DNA from: Beijerinckiaceae bacterium
Lineage (GTDB): Bacteria > Pseudomonadota > Alphaproteobacteria > Rhizobiales > Beijerinckiaceae
Assembly: GCA_947455285.1 (NCBI GenBank)
Contig: CANGOK010000181.1
Span: forward strand, 1 to 6,822
DNA length: 6,822 nt
Direction of reading: 5' to 3'
A program made the position numbers and the translations under genes. The notes below the pieces were generated by a model. It did no database searches and was not told the DNA's origin. It saw only the letters and a list, made by a program, of their open reading frames with translations. Numbering within the stretch: position 1 is the first letter of the stretch; each line of letters begins with the position of its first letter. Of this stretch, positions 1 through 6,822 are shown one piece after another.

Positions 1-2466
1 CTGCGCGTCGCAGCCAATGAAGGCAAGCTGACATTGCATGATGCGCTGGATCCGGAGACCGGTTGCGGCGTCGTCGTCCTCGCTATGGGCAAGCATGGCG
101 CCTGCGAGCTGAATTATTCCAGCGATATCGACCTCATCGTCTTCTTTGATCCGGACGCGACGACGATCAATGAGGGCCACGAGCCGTCTACGGTTTTCGT
201 GCGGATCACGCGCGCGCTCGCAAAGCTTTTGCAGGAGCGCACGGGCGATGGTTATGTCCTGCGCGTGGATTTGCGCCTGCGCCCTGATCCTGGCTCCACG
301 GCGGTCGCCATTTCTCTGCCCGCCGCCTTTTCTTATTATGAGATGCTCGGCCAGAACTGGGAGCGCGCGGCCCTGATCAAGGCGCGGCCGGTCGCTGGCG
401 ACAAGCCGCTTGGCGCGCAATTCCTCGCTGATCTCGCCCCCTTCATCTGGCGAAAATATTTCGACTATGCGGCCATCGCCGACATTCATGCGATGAAGCG
501 CCAGATCCATGCGGTGCGTGGCCATGCGGAAGTCGCCGTCGCAGGCCATGATGTCAAGCTTGGTCGGGGCGGCATTCGCGAAGTGGAATTCTTCGTCCAG
601 ACTCAGCAGCTCATTTTCGGCGGACGGCGCATGCAACTGCGCGGCGCACGTACGCTCGATATGTTGGCCGCACTGCAGGTTGACGGCTGGGTGACGCAAG
701 AGGCGGTGAACGATCTTACCGTCGCTTATAAATACTTGCGCGCCATCGAGCATCGCCTTCAGATGATCGCCGACGAGCAGACACAGCGCCTGCCAAGCGA
801 TCCTGATGTGTTGAAACGCTTTGCGAAGTTCTGCGGTTACGCTCGTCTTTCCTCATTTGAGAAGGCGCTTACGCATCATCTCAAGCTGGTGGAGCGACAC
901 TATGCGCGGCTGTTTGAACATGAGCCGGGCCTGGCCACCGGCGCAGGAAGCCTCGTTTTCACTGGCGTTGCCGATGATCCCGACACCTTGACCACGTTAT
1001 CGAGCCTTGGGTTCCAAAATCCCGAACGCGCGGCCGAGACCATTCGTGGTTGGCATTTCGGCCGAAGGCAGGCTGTGCAAAGCCCGCGCACGCGCGAAGT
1101 ATTGACGGAGCTTGTGCCGGCGCTGCTGGAAAGCTTTTCGGGCAGCGGTGATGCAGACGCCGCCCTTGACGCATTTGACGCCGCGCTGATGCGCATGCCC
1201 GCAGCAGTAGAGCTCTTCTCAATCCTTCACGCCAACGCCAGCGTGCGCGATCTTTTTGGAGATATTCTTGGCGGCGCGCCGCGGCTTGCGCGCGTGGTCG
1301 CCATGCGTCCACATTTGCTCGACGCCGCCATTGATCCTGCACTGCTGCAGGCGCCTGCCGACGAGACGGCTTATGAGGCGCGCGCTTCGTCCTTATTGAA
1401 AAATGCGCGTAGCACAGAGGAATTTTTAGATAATCTCCGCGACATGGCGCAGGAGGAAATGTTTCTCATTGGGATACGAACGCTTGCAAGCCAAATCGAT
1501 CCGCTTGATGCGGGGCGGGCCTATTCGGCATTGGCGGGTTCGATACTGCGCGTAGCGCTGCTTCATGTGCAGGAAACTTTCGCCGTCGAATATGGCCATA
1601 TTCCCGGCGGGCGGTGCGTCGTGCTGGGCATGGGCAAGCTTGGTTCACGCGAGATGACTGCGTCGTCGGATCTCGATCTCGTCTTGCTTTATGATTTCGA
1701 TGAAGCGAATGCGGAGTCTGACGGCGCGCGCCGCGTTCATGCGATCCAGTATTATACGCGTCTTACCCAGCGCCTCGTCTCTTCGCTGACTGTGGCTACG
1801 CGTCGCGGCGGGCTTTATGAAATCGACATGCGCCTGCGCCCATCGGGCAGACAAGGGCCTGTCGCCACGCAGATGCGCAGCTTCCTCGAATATCAGGTGA
1901 AGGAAGCCGAAACGTGGGAGCATATGACGCTCACGCGCGCGCGCTCCGTAGCAGGCGATGATTCCCTTGCCTCCGAGCTTCAGGCCGCCATCGCCAACGT
2001 GCTGGGCCAGAAGCGCGATGTCGATGGGCTGCGAAAAAGCGTGCGCGAGATGCGCGCGCTCATCGCGCAGGAGAAGGGGGAGGTTGATCCCTGGGATCTT
2101 AAGCTCGCCGCCGGCGGCGTCATCGATGTCGAATTCATCGCGCAATATCTTTCGCTGCGCCATTGCGCCGAACACCCCGAGATACTTTCGGTCGAAACAG
2201 CGCAGGTCATCGCAAACGCCGGGCGCCTTGGCGTTTTGGCCCAGGCTGACGCTGACCTTCTCGTGGAGGCGCATCGCCTTTATTCGACGGTCATGCAAAT
2301 GCTACGGTTGACGACTGAAGGAGCGTTTGATCCAGCCAAGGCTGCAGCCGGAGTGCTGCGACGCATCGCGGCCGCTGCGGATTGTCCGGACTTCGCGCGT
2401 CTTGAACGTCAGTTGCTGGAGATGCGCAAATTGGTCCGCGCTCTGTTCGAACGACTTCTCGGTTAA
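1..2466 (+). CDS. glnE: Bifunctional glutamine synthetase adenylyltransferase / adenylyl-removing enzyme, 5'-truncated by window
   Basis: This enzyme attaches AMP to, and removes it from, a tyrosine of glutamine synthetase in the cytosol, tuning ammonia assimilation under PII control. The frame is open from base 1, so the start lies upstream; 821 residues are visible of a family usually near 950-1000. Both nucleotidyltransferase halves are present. The N-terminal (adenylyl-removing) half has GKHGACELNYSSDIDL, with the metal-binding aspartates at 124-126 and 130-132, followed by VDLRLRPDPG (Asp at 268-270) and LGRGGIREVEF (about 559-591). The C-terminal (adenylyltransferase) half has GMGKLGSREMTASSDLDL (aspartates at 1669 and 1675), IDMRLRPSG (Asp at 1825) and LAAGGVIDVEF (2104-2136). 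No catalytic residue appears lost, and no frameshift is seen. The TTG at 34 and later ATGs are internal codons, not starts. The stop is TAA at 2464-2466, 4 bases from the stop of the convergent kinase gene. The family call is very secure; motif roles come from knowledge of E. coli GlnE. Confidence 0.97.
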   Translation: MRVAANEGKLTLHDALDPETGCGVVVLAMGKHGACELNYSSDIDLIVFFDPDATTINEGHEPSTVFVRITRALAKLLQERTGDGYVLRVDLRLRPDPGSTAVAISLPAAFSYYEMLGQNWERAALIKARPVAGDKPLGAQFLADLAPFIWRKYFDYAAIADIHAMKRQIHAVRGHAEVAVAGHDVKLGRGGIREVEFFVQTQQLIFGGRRMQLRGARTLDMLAALQVDGWVTQEAVNDLTVAYKYLRAIEHRLQMIADEQTQRLPSDPDVLKRFAKFCGYARLSSFEKALTHHLKLVERHYARLFEHEPGLATGAGSLVFTGVADDPDTLTTLSSLGFQNPERAAETIRGWHFGRRQAVQSPRTREVLTELVPALLESFSGSGDADAALDAFDAALMRMPAAVELFSILHANASVRDLFGDILGGAPRLARVVAMRPHLLDAAIDPALLQAPADETAYEARASSLLKNARSTEEFLDNLRDMAQEEMFLIGIRTLASQIDPLDAGRAYSALAGSILRVALLHVQETFAVEYGHIPGGRCVVLGMGKLGSREMTASSDLDLVLLYDFDEANAESDGARRVHAIQYYTRLTQRLVSSLTVATRRGGLYEIDMRLRPSGRQGPVATQMRSFLEYQVKEAETWEHMTLTRARSVAGDDSLASELQAAIANVLGQKRDVDGLRKSVREMRALIAQEKGEVDPWDLKLAAGGVIDVEFIAQYLSLRHCAEHPEILSVETAQVIANAGRLGVLAQADADLLVEAHRLYSTVMQMLRLTTEGAFDPAKAAAGVLRRIAAAADCPDFARLERQLLEMRKLVRALFERLLG

Positions 2467-2470
2467 AGCT

Positions 2471-4786
2471 TCAGGCGGCGCGGTAGCCGATCGCGTCGGG
2501 GTAAACGACGCCCATCGCCGGAGCTTTGATGGGAAGCTGGATGCGCACGCTGGTTCCCGCGCCGACGACGCTACGAATGCGCAGCGTGCCGCCGTGCAGC
2601 TCCACCAGCGAGCGAGCGATGGCGAGGCCGAGGCCAGATCCGCGCATGCCGTCTTCCAACGGCGTATCGATCTGTTCGAAGGGGCGCCCGACACGCGCGA
2701 GAGCTTCGGGCGGAATGCCGACGCCGGTGTCTTCGACATAGATCTTCACGGTTTCGTTCAGGATGCGCATGCGCACATTCACGACGCCGCCGCAAGGCGT
2801 GAATTTCAGGGCGTTGCGCAGCAGGCTGTCGAGCACCTTCTGGAGCTGTTCCTTGTCGCCGCTGATCGATTGCGGCGAAAGCGTTCCGCTGGACAGCGCC
2901 ACGCCCTTGGCTTCTGCATCTGCCCGTAGGGTCGCGACGCAACCAGTGATGACCTCTTCAACATCGACGCTCTCACGTTGAAGGCTCAGGCGGCCCGCCT
3001 CGATGCGTGACATGTCGAGCACGTCGGAAATGACGGCGAGCAAGCCCTCGCCGCTCTTGCGGATGTGGCTGCAATAATCGACATAGCGGTCATTGCCCAG
3101 CGCGCCGAATGTTTGGTGCTCCATCATTTCGGAGAAGCCGATGATGGCGTTGAGCGGCGTGCGCAGCTCATGGCTCATATTGGCGAGGAATTCCGACTTG
3201 GCGCGGTTGGCGCTTTCGGCTTCGGCTTTCTGTTCAAGATAACGCTCGGCGAGATCAGCGAGTTGACCGGCTTGCACTTCGAGCGTTTGGCGAGAGCGGC
3301 GCAGGTCAGCGACAGTGGCCATCAGCCTGCGTTCGGACTCCAGCAACTGCTCTTCATGGCGCTTGAGCGTGGTGATGTCTGTGCCGACCGAAACATAGCC
3401 GCCGTCCTTCGTGCGGCGCTCGTTGATCTGCAGCCAGCGGCCGTCAGCAAGGCGCGCTTCATAGGTGCGGGCGCCGGCTTGCGGGCGATCGCCGAGCGGC
3501 ACCTGCGCGCGCACCGCCAGCGGCGTGCCCATGGACATGACTTCGTGATAGGGTAGGCCCGGCGTGACAGCGTTGATTGGCAGATCATGCAGGCGCTGGA
3601 ACTTCGAGTTGCACATCACCAGATTATTGTCCGCATCCCAGAGCACGAAAGCTTCGGATACGGTCTCGATGGCGTCGCGAAGGCGTAGGTCAGCGGTCGC
3701 CGTGCGTTCCGCAAGCGCGTGCTGGTCTGTGATGTCGACCGCGATGCCTACGAGATGCGAACAATCGCCATCGTTATCACAAGTTATTTCAGCGCGAACG
3801 CGCAACCAGATCCATTCGCCTTCACGATTGCGAAGCCGAAAGGTCCGGTCGAAGGTGGTCTCGCCTGAAGCGGCCAGATTTTGCGCGAATGAGGCGAGGT
3901 CCCCGTCATTTGGGTGGATGAGGCTGTTGATGTCGCCGCAGGAAAGATAGTCGCGGCTGACGTCGAGCCCCAGAAGTTCATACATTGAAGCCGACCAATA
4001 AATTAGGCCGCGCGATAGGTCCCAATCCCACAGACCGCAACGCCCTTGGCTGAGGGCCGTATTCATGCGTTCGCGCAGGGCGTCATATGCTGATTGGGAT
4101 TGTTGGGTTGCTCGCGACTGCCTGACAAAGGCGACCGCCGCCAGTAAAAGCACTCCGGCGATGATGATCAGTAAAAGATTGGACCGCAGCGCGCTTGCGC
4201 GCCAATCGGCCAAAACGCCATGGAGCGGTTGGATCACGGCGACGTGTCCTTGGCTTTGGGGAAGGCTTCGGAGAGACGCCAGCGCCTCTGCGCCATTTTC
4301 CAGCACTACGGTCTGCACGCCTGCCTTTTCTGCGAAGGTGAGGAGTGGCTGGGACGCCCCAATTTGATTTGAGAGCGGTCCGCTGGCTTCGCGCGCCTTC
4401 GGCAAGTTCGCGATGATCTGGCCGTCAGCGTTGCTGATAAAAATGTAGCGTTCCTGCTGCAGCACACGCTCGGGCAAAGCTCTTTCGAGGAGGCCGATGT
4501 CGAGATTCGCGGAGTGTTGGGATGCGATCTCGGCGGCTACAGCGGCGCTGATAAGTTCGAGTTCGCCGCGCGCCTCGTCAACGGAGTGGTCGCGATCCCG
4601 CAGTGTCTGGAAGGTGGCCAGGGTCGCGGCCAGCAGCAGAAACAGGGCGACGGCAAACAGCGCCGCGCGATTCATCCAGCTGGAAAGCCGGTGCGTCGGC
4701 GCGGTTATGGAAACGCTCAGTATCCGTGCAAGTTGTCGCAACGCATCCGCTCGAACGGCTGCGCTGGCTGCGTTCGCACGCGCCAT
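2471..4786 (-). CDS. Membrane-bound PAS-domain sensor histidine kinase, PleC/DivJ/PdhS-like
   Basis: This is a complete 771-residue sensor kinase. A short cytosolic N-terminus (1-40) is followed by TM1 (about 41-60), a periplasmic sensor region (about 62-200) and TM2 (about 202-221). PAS1 follows (about 235-355, with GLWDWDLSRG and ending VGIAVDITD), then PAS2 (about 367-474, ending VGTDIT), a coiled-coil linker (475-530), HisKA and HATPase_c. The phosphoacceptor is His539 in SHELRTP (codon 3170-3172). Thr543 at His+4 fits a kinase that can also act as phosphatase. The ATP site shows the N box at Asn658, DTGVG at 686-690 and GSGLGLA at 716-722. There is no receiver domain, so a separate response regulator is expected. 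The helix after His539 (GFSEMMEHQTFGALG, then DMSRIEAGRL) resembles the DivK-interacting PleC/DivJ/PdhS group; that it is PleC itself is inference. The ATG at 4784-4786 is chosen because AGGGGG lies 4 bases upstream and both TM segments follow. An internal Met38 start would still keep TM1. Confidence 0.93.
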   Translation of the reverse strand: MARANAASAAVRADALRQLARILSVSITAPTHRLSSWMNRAALFAVALFLLLAATLATFQTLRDRDHSVDEARGELELISAAVAAEIASQHSANLDIGLLERALPERVLQQERYIFISNADGQIIANLPKAREASGPLSNQIGASQPLLTFAEKAGVQTVVLENGAEALASLRSLPQSQGHVAVIQPLHGVLADWRASALRSNLLLIIIAGVLLLAAVAFVRQSRATQQSQSAYDALRERMNTALSQGRCGLWDWDLSRGLIYWSASMYELLGLDVSRDYLSCGDINSLIHPNDGDLASFAQNLAASGETTFDRTFRLRNREGEWIWLRVRAEITCDNDGDCSHLVGIAVDITDQHALAERTATADLRLRDAIETVSEAFVLWDADNNLVMCNSKFQRLHDLPINAVTPGLPYHEVMSMGTPLAVRAQVPLGDRPQAGARTYEARLADGRWLQINERRTKDGGYVSVGTDITTLKRHEEQLLESERRLMATVADLRRSRQTLEVQAGQLADLAERYLEQKAEAESANRAKSEFLANMSHELRTPLNAIIGFSEMMEHQTFGALGNDRYVDYCSHIRKSGEGLLAVISDVLDMSRIEAGRLSLQRESVDVEEVITGCVATLRADAEAKGVALSSGTLSPQSISGDKEQLQKVLDSLLRNALKFTPCGGVVNVRMRILNETVKIYVEDTGVGIPPEALARVGRPFEQIDTPLEDGMRGSGLGLAIARSLVELHGGTLRIRSVVGAGTSVRIQLPIKAPAMGVVYPDAIGYRAA

Positions 4787-4790
4787 GTGG

Positions 4791-4796
4791 CCCCCT
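4791..4796 (-). promoter_or_regulatory. Probable ribosome binding site of the sensor kinase gene
   Basis: On the minus strand AGGGGG is followed by CCAC and then the ATG at 4784-4786. It is a partial match to the Shine-Dalgarno sequence at short but usable spacing. It supports the upstream ATG over Met38, whose upstream sequence is coding. Confidence 0.45.
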
Positions 4797-4841
4797 GGAA
4801 ACCTAAATTGACGCGAGGAGAAATGTGCCGCATCTGCCCTC

Positions 4842-4861
4842 GAATCAGGCTCAGTTGAATC
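4842..4861. promoter_or_regulatory. Pair of GANTC (CcrM-type methylation) sites upstream of the kinase gene
   Basis: GAATC occurs at 4842-4846 and again at 4857-4861, 15 bp apart, about 55-75 bp upstream of the kinase ATG. A third site, GAGTC, is at 4954-4958. GANTC is the recognition sequence of the alphaproteobacterial cell-cycle methyltransferase CcrM, and methylation state at such sites can control promoters together with GcrA. That these sites are functional is inference. Confidence 0.3.
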
Positions 4862-4884
4862 CGAGCGACGGTTTTTGTCCAGAG

Positions 4885-4910
4885 GTTAATGATACGTTGC
4901 GTAAATTAAC
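4885..4910. repeat. AT-rich imperfect palindrome beside a T7 tract
   Basis: The outer arms are GTTAAT (4885-4890) and ATTAAC (4905-4910). The inner arms are TACG (4893-4896) and CGTA (4900-4903), around a TTG loop. Seven T follow at 4911-4917 on the plus strand. Read on the plus strand this resembles a weak intrinsic terminator, but no plus-strand gene ends here. Read on the minus strand the tract is an A run ahead of the hairpin, so it cannot terminate pepN. An operator for a dimeric regulator upstream of the kinase promoter is the likelier reading. The minus strand also carries TTAACC (4884-4889), which resembles half of a CtrA site; the second TTAA is at the wrong spacing for the full TTAA-N7-TTAA motif. 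Confidence 0.45.
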
Positions 4911-4970
4911 TTTTTTTATTGGCGCCCTGTGCGCGAAAGAACACGAACGAAAGGAGTCCAAATGGTTTGC

Positions 4971-4990
4971 GGTCGCTCAGGCGAGCGACC
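4971..4990 (-). terminator. GC-rich hairpin over the pepN stop codon (possible 3'-end structure)
   Basis: A perfect 8-bp inverted repeat, GGTCGCTC (4971-4978) and GAGCGACC (4983-4990), with a 4-base loop, spans the pepN stop codon at 4977-4979. A pyrimidine-rich but not pure-U stretch lies further downstream on the minus strand, so it lacks the immediate U-tract of a standard intrinsic terminator. It may instead protect the mRNA 3' end or act with Rho. Confidence 0.3.
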
Positions 4991-6822
4991 GATCCACGAT
5001 GTCGCGCACGTCGGCGGACAAGCCTTGTAGCGCAGCCACGCGTTTCAAAGCCGCTTCTGCATGGGCGCGCCGTCCTGCTTCCATCGACCGCCAGGTCCTG
5101 AAGGCGCCGAGCAGACGCGCTGCGACTTGCGGATTGCGACTGTCGAGTTCGGCCACCACATCAGCCACGAGGTCGTAGCCTCGTCCGTCAGCAGCGTGGA
5201 ATTGGGTAAGATTGCCGGAGAAGCTGCCGATCAATGAGCGCAGACGGTTTGGATTCGTATAGGTAAAGGCGTGGTGTTGCATGAGCGTGCAAACGCGCTC
5301 AATGGTCGATTCCTCAGGAATCAGGCCTTGCAACGCGAACCATTTGTCGACGACGAGATGATCGGCCGCATGGGTGCGATAAAATGAGTCCAGCGCCTTT
5401 TCTCGCTGGTCTCCGGGAATGAGCGAAAGAACGGCGAGGGCGCCGTACTGGTCAGTCATATTATGGGCAGATTCGAATTGGCGCATGGCGATATCCGCGC
5501 CCGTCTGCGGATCGCCTGCCGCGATTAGATCTAGCGCCGCACTGCGCAAAGCTCTTGCGCCGGCGCTTCGGGCGTCAGGCGAGTAGGGCGCATTTGTCGA
5601 GAGGAAGTCATAGACTTCCAGCAATCGGTGCTGGAGGGTTGCGCCGAGCGTTCGGCGTAACTCGCAGCGTGCGAGGTGTATGGCGTCGGGATCGACATCA
5701 CTGGCGATCTCGCGGGCTATGTCGGCTTCTGCAGGTAGGCTGATCGCCTGAGCTGTGAAGGCGGGATCAGACTCGAAGGCTGCGAGCACATGGCCTAACG
5801 CCTTCGAAAAACGCTCCTCTGCGATCGGCACGCCTCCCGCCCGGATGGTTGAGACGAAGCGGGTCAGGATGCGTGTGGCGGAGGTCTGGATGGATTGCCA
5901 GCGATTGAAGAGGTCGCTGTCGCGTGCGGCGAGGGTCAGAAGGTCTTCGTCCGCCGTGTCGAGATCCAGCTTCACGGGCGCCGAGAAACCACGCAGGAGC
6001 GAAGGAACCGGCCGCTCATTGACATTGTGGAACACAATGTGGCGCGATGGCTTGTCGATTTCGAAGACGCCGCTGGCGCATTCCTGCGCGCTGGCGCCGC
6101 CGTCCTCGTGAGCGCCTTGCGTGACCAAGGGCAGATCGCCGGATGCGCCGACCAGGCCAAGCGAGACGGGGATGACGAGCGGCTGTTTGTCCGGCTGCCC
6201 GGGCGTCGCGGTGGTGGATTGAGCAAGCGTCAAGGTGAAGGTTTTGGAGCTTGCGTCGTAAGCGCTGGTTACGTTGAGCGTGGGTGTGCCTGCCTGCGAA
6301 TACCAGCGCATGAAATGCGTGAGATCGCGGCCCGACGCCTCGGCGAAACAGGCGATGAAATCTTCCACCGTCGCCGCCATGCCGTCGCAGCGCTCGAAAT
6401 AAAGATCCATACCCTTGCGGAATGCGTCGGCGCCGATAAGTGTCTTCAGCATCCGAATGACTTCCGCGCCTTTTTCATAAATGGTGGGCGTGTAGAAGTT
6501 ATTGATCTCGAGATAGGTCTCCGGGCGCACGTTATGGGCCAGCGGGCCGGAGTCTTCCGGGAACTGCGCAGCGCGCAGGGTGCGGATGTCGGCGATGCGC
6601 TTGACGGGGCGCGAACGCTGATCGGAGGAGAATTCCTGATCGCGGAAGACCGTGAGGCCTTCTTTCAGGCATAGCTGGAACCAGTCGCGGCAGGTGATTC
6701 TGTTGCCCGTCCAGTTGTGGAAATATTCATGAGCGATCACGCCTTCGATATGAGCGTAATCAAGGTCCGTCGCGGTGCTTGGCAGGGCTAACACATATTT
6801 GTCGTTGAAGATGTTCAGTCCC
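4977..6822 (-). CDS. pepN: Aminopeptidase N (M1 family zinc metallopeptidase), N-terminus beyond window
   Basis: PepN removes N-terminal residues from peptides in the cytosol, a late step in protein turnover. 614 residues are visible from the first whole codon at 6821 (GLNIFNDKYVLALP) to TGA at 4977-4979; the family is about 870-880 long, so some 260 residues, including the substrate-binding GAMEN motif, lie to the right. The zinc site is intact: HEYFH with His at 6729-6731 and 6717-6719 and Glu at 6726-6728, then Glu at 6660-6662 exactly 18 residues after the second His. The transition-state tyrosine is in TIYEKGAEVIRM (codon 6477-6479). The Ig-like DUF3458 region begins near 6290 (GTPTLNVTS), and the C-terminal helical ARM-type domain follows, with MTDQYGAL, VDKWFALQ, YTNPNRLRSLIG and LDSRNPQVAARLL, all characteristic of the PepN/DUF3458 group rather than eukaryotic-type M1 enzymes. 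The GTG at 6792-6794 is internal. It lies upstream of the kinase gene on the same strand, but the 190-bp gap argues against tight co-transcription. Confidence 0.97.
   Translation of the reverse strand, partial: GLNIFNDKYVLALPSTATDLDYAHIEGVIAHEYFHNWTGNRITCRDWFQLCLKEGLTVFRDQEFSSDQRSRPVKRIADIRTLRAAQFPEDSGPLAHNVRPETYLEINNFYTPTIYEKGAEVIRMLKTLIGADAFRKGMDLYFERCDGMAATVEDFIACFAEASGRDLTHFMRWYSQAGTPTLNVTSAYDASSKTFTLTLAQSTTATPGQPDKQPLVIPVSLGLVGASGDLPLVTQGAHEDGGASAQECASGVFEIDKPSRHIVFHNVNERPVPSLLRGFSAPVKLDLDTADEDLLTLAARDSDLFNRWQSIQTSATRILTRFVSTIRAGGVPIAEERFSKALGHVLAAFESDPAFTAQAISLPAEADIAREIASDVDPDAIHLARCELRRTLGATLQHRLLEVYDFLSTNAPYSPDARSAGARALRSAALDLIAAGDPQTGADIAMRQFESAHNMTDQYGALAVLSLIPGDQREKALDSFYRTHAADHLVVDKWFALQGLIPEESTIERVCTLMQHHAFTYTNPNRLRSLIGSFSGNLTQFHAADGRGYDLVADVVAELDSRNPQVAARLLGAFRTWRSMEAGRRAHAEAALKRVAALQGLSADVRDIVDRSLA

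Larger units (their letters stand above)
4787..4976 (-). promoter_or_regulatory. Intergenic region between pepN and the kinase gene; presumed kinase promoter region
   Basis: This 190-bp stretch is the only sizeable non-coding region in the window. It separates two minus-strand genes, so it should hold the 3' end of pepN and the kinase promoter. It is locally AT-rich around 4885-4920, unlike its surroundings. It contains an imperfect palindrome, a run of seven T on the plus strand, and three GANTC sites (4842-4846, 4857-4861, 4954-4958). I could not pick a convincing -35/-10 pair by eye on the minus strand. No tRNA or riboswitch-like structure was recognised. Confidence 0.5.

Noticed and set aside
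1645..2298. 217-codon open frame on the minus strand opposite glnE
   Set aside because: It covers the conserved adenylyltransferase half of GlnE on the other strand, has no recognisable motif, and fits a GC-rich antisense shadow.
2327..2929. 200-codon plus-strand frame running out of the glnE 3' end over the kinase gene
   Set aside because: It starts inside glnE in another frame and runs opposite the kinase ATPase domain; the translation has no family character.
3065..3556. 163-codon plus-strand frame opposite the kinase PAS2 and DHp regions
   Set aside because: It is an antisense shadow of conserved kinase sequence, with no ribosome site or recognisable domain.
4514..4858. 114-codon plus-strand frame over the kinase 5' end and upstream region
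   Set aside because: It lies mostly opposite the kinase N-terminus and TM1 region. It has no family resemblance and no clear ribosome site.
4884..4910. Full CtrA binding site (TTAA-N7-TTAA)
   Set aside because: Two TTAA elements are present but separated by 16 bases rather than 7, so only a half-site resemblance can be claimed.
5895..6674. 259-codon open frame on the plus strand opposite pepN
   Set aside because: It is fully antisense to PepN sequence with recognisable catalytic and C-terminal motifs. Its translation is not recognisable as any family, and long antisense frames are expected in GC-rich DNA.
1..6822. Mobile element, defence system, CRISPR array or biosynthetic cluster
   Set aside because: All coding space is taken by three housekeeping or regulatory genes, and no transposase, repeat array, tRNA or attachment-site duplication was seen.

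Overview
The window is about 60% G+C (estimated by eye), densely coded, and looks like ordinary chromosomal core sequence of an alphaproteobacterium, probably of the Hyphomicrobiales (Rhizobiales) type. That assignment rests on the character of three proteins: GlnE, a sensor kinase with a DHp domain of the PleC/DivJ/PdhS type, and a gamma-proteobacterial/alphaproteobacterial-type PepN. I cannot name the genus. I see no insertion sequence, phage gene, CRISPR array, tRNA or rRNA, and no island-like change in composition.

Layout. Positions 1-2466 (+) hold the 3' five-sixths of glnE, the bifunctional glutamine synthetase adenylyltransferase/adenylyl-removing enzyme, whose start lies before the window. 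Positions 2471-4786 (-) hold a complete 771-residue membrane-bound hybrid-free sensor histidine kinase with two transmembrane segments, two PAS domains, HisKA and HATPase. It converges on glnE with only 4 bases between the stop codons. Positions 4787-4976 are the only real intergenic region. It contains an AT-rich imperfect palindrome next to a run of seven T, three GANTC (CcrM-type) sites and a hairpin over the upstream gene's stop codon. Positions 4977-6822 (-) hold the C-terminal two-thirds of pepN, an M1-family zinc aminopeptidase N, whose start lies beyond the right edge.

How the genes relate. GlnE controls glutamine synthetase by adenylylation in response to nitrogen status. The kinase probably belongs to the cell-cycle/polarity phosphorelay family that acts on DivK-like regulators. 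PepN is a general cytosolic peptidase. They do not form an obvious pathway. pepN and the kinase gene point the same way but are separated by 190 bp, so the kinase probably has its own promoter. I found no convincing evidence of a previously undescribed system. The most interesting part is the kinase's upstream region, which may be under cell-cycle (GANTC methylation, possibly CtrA) control.
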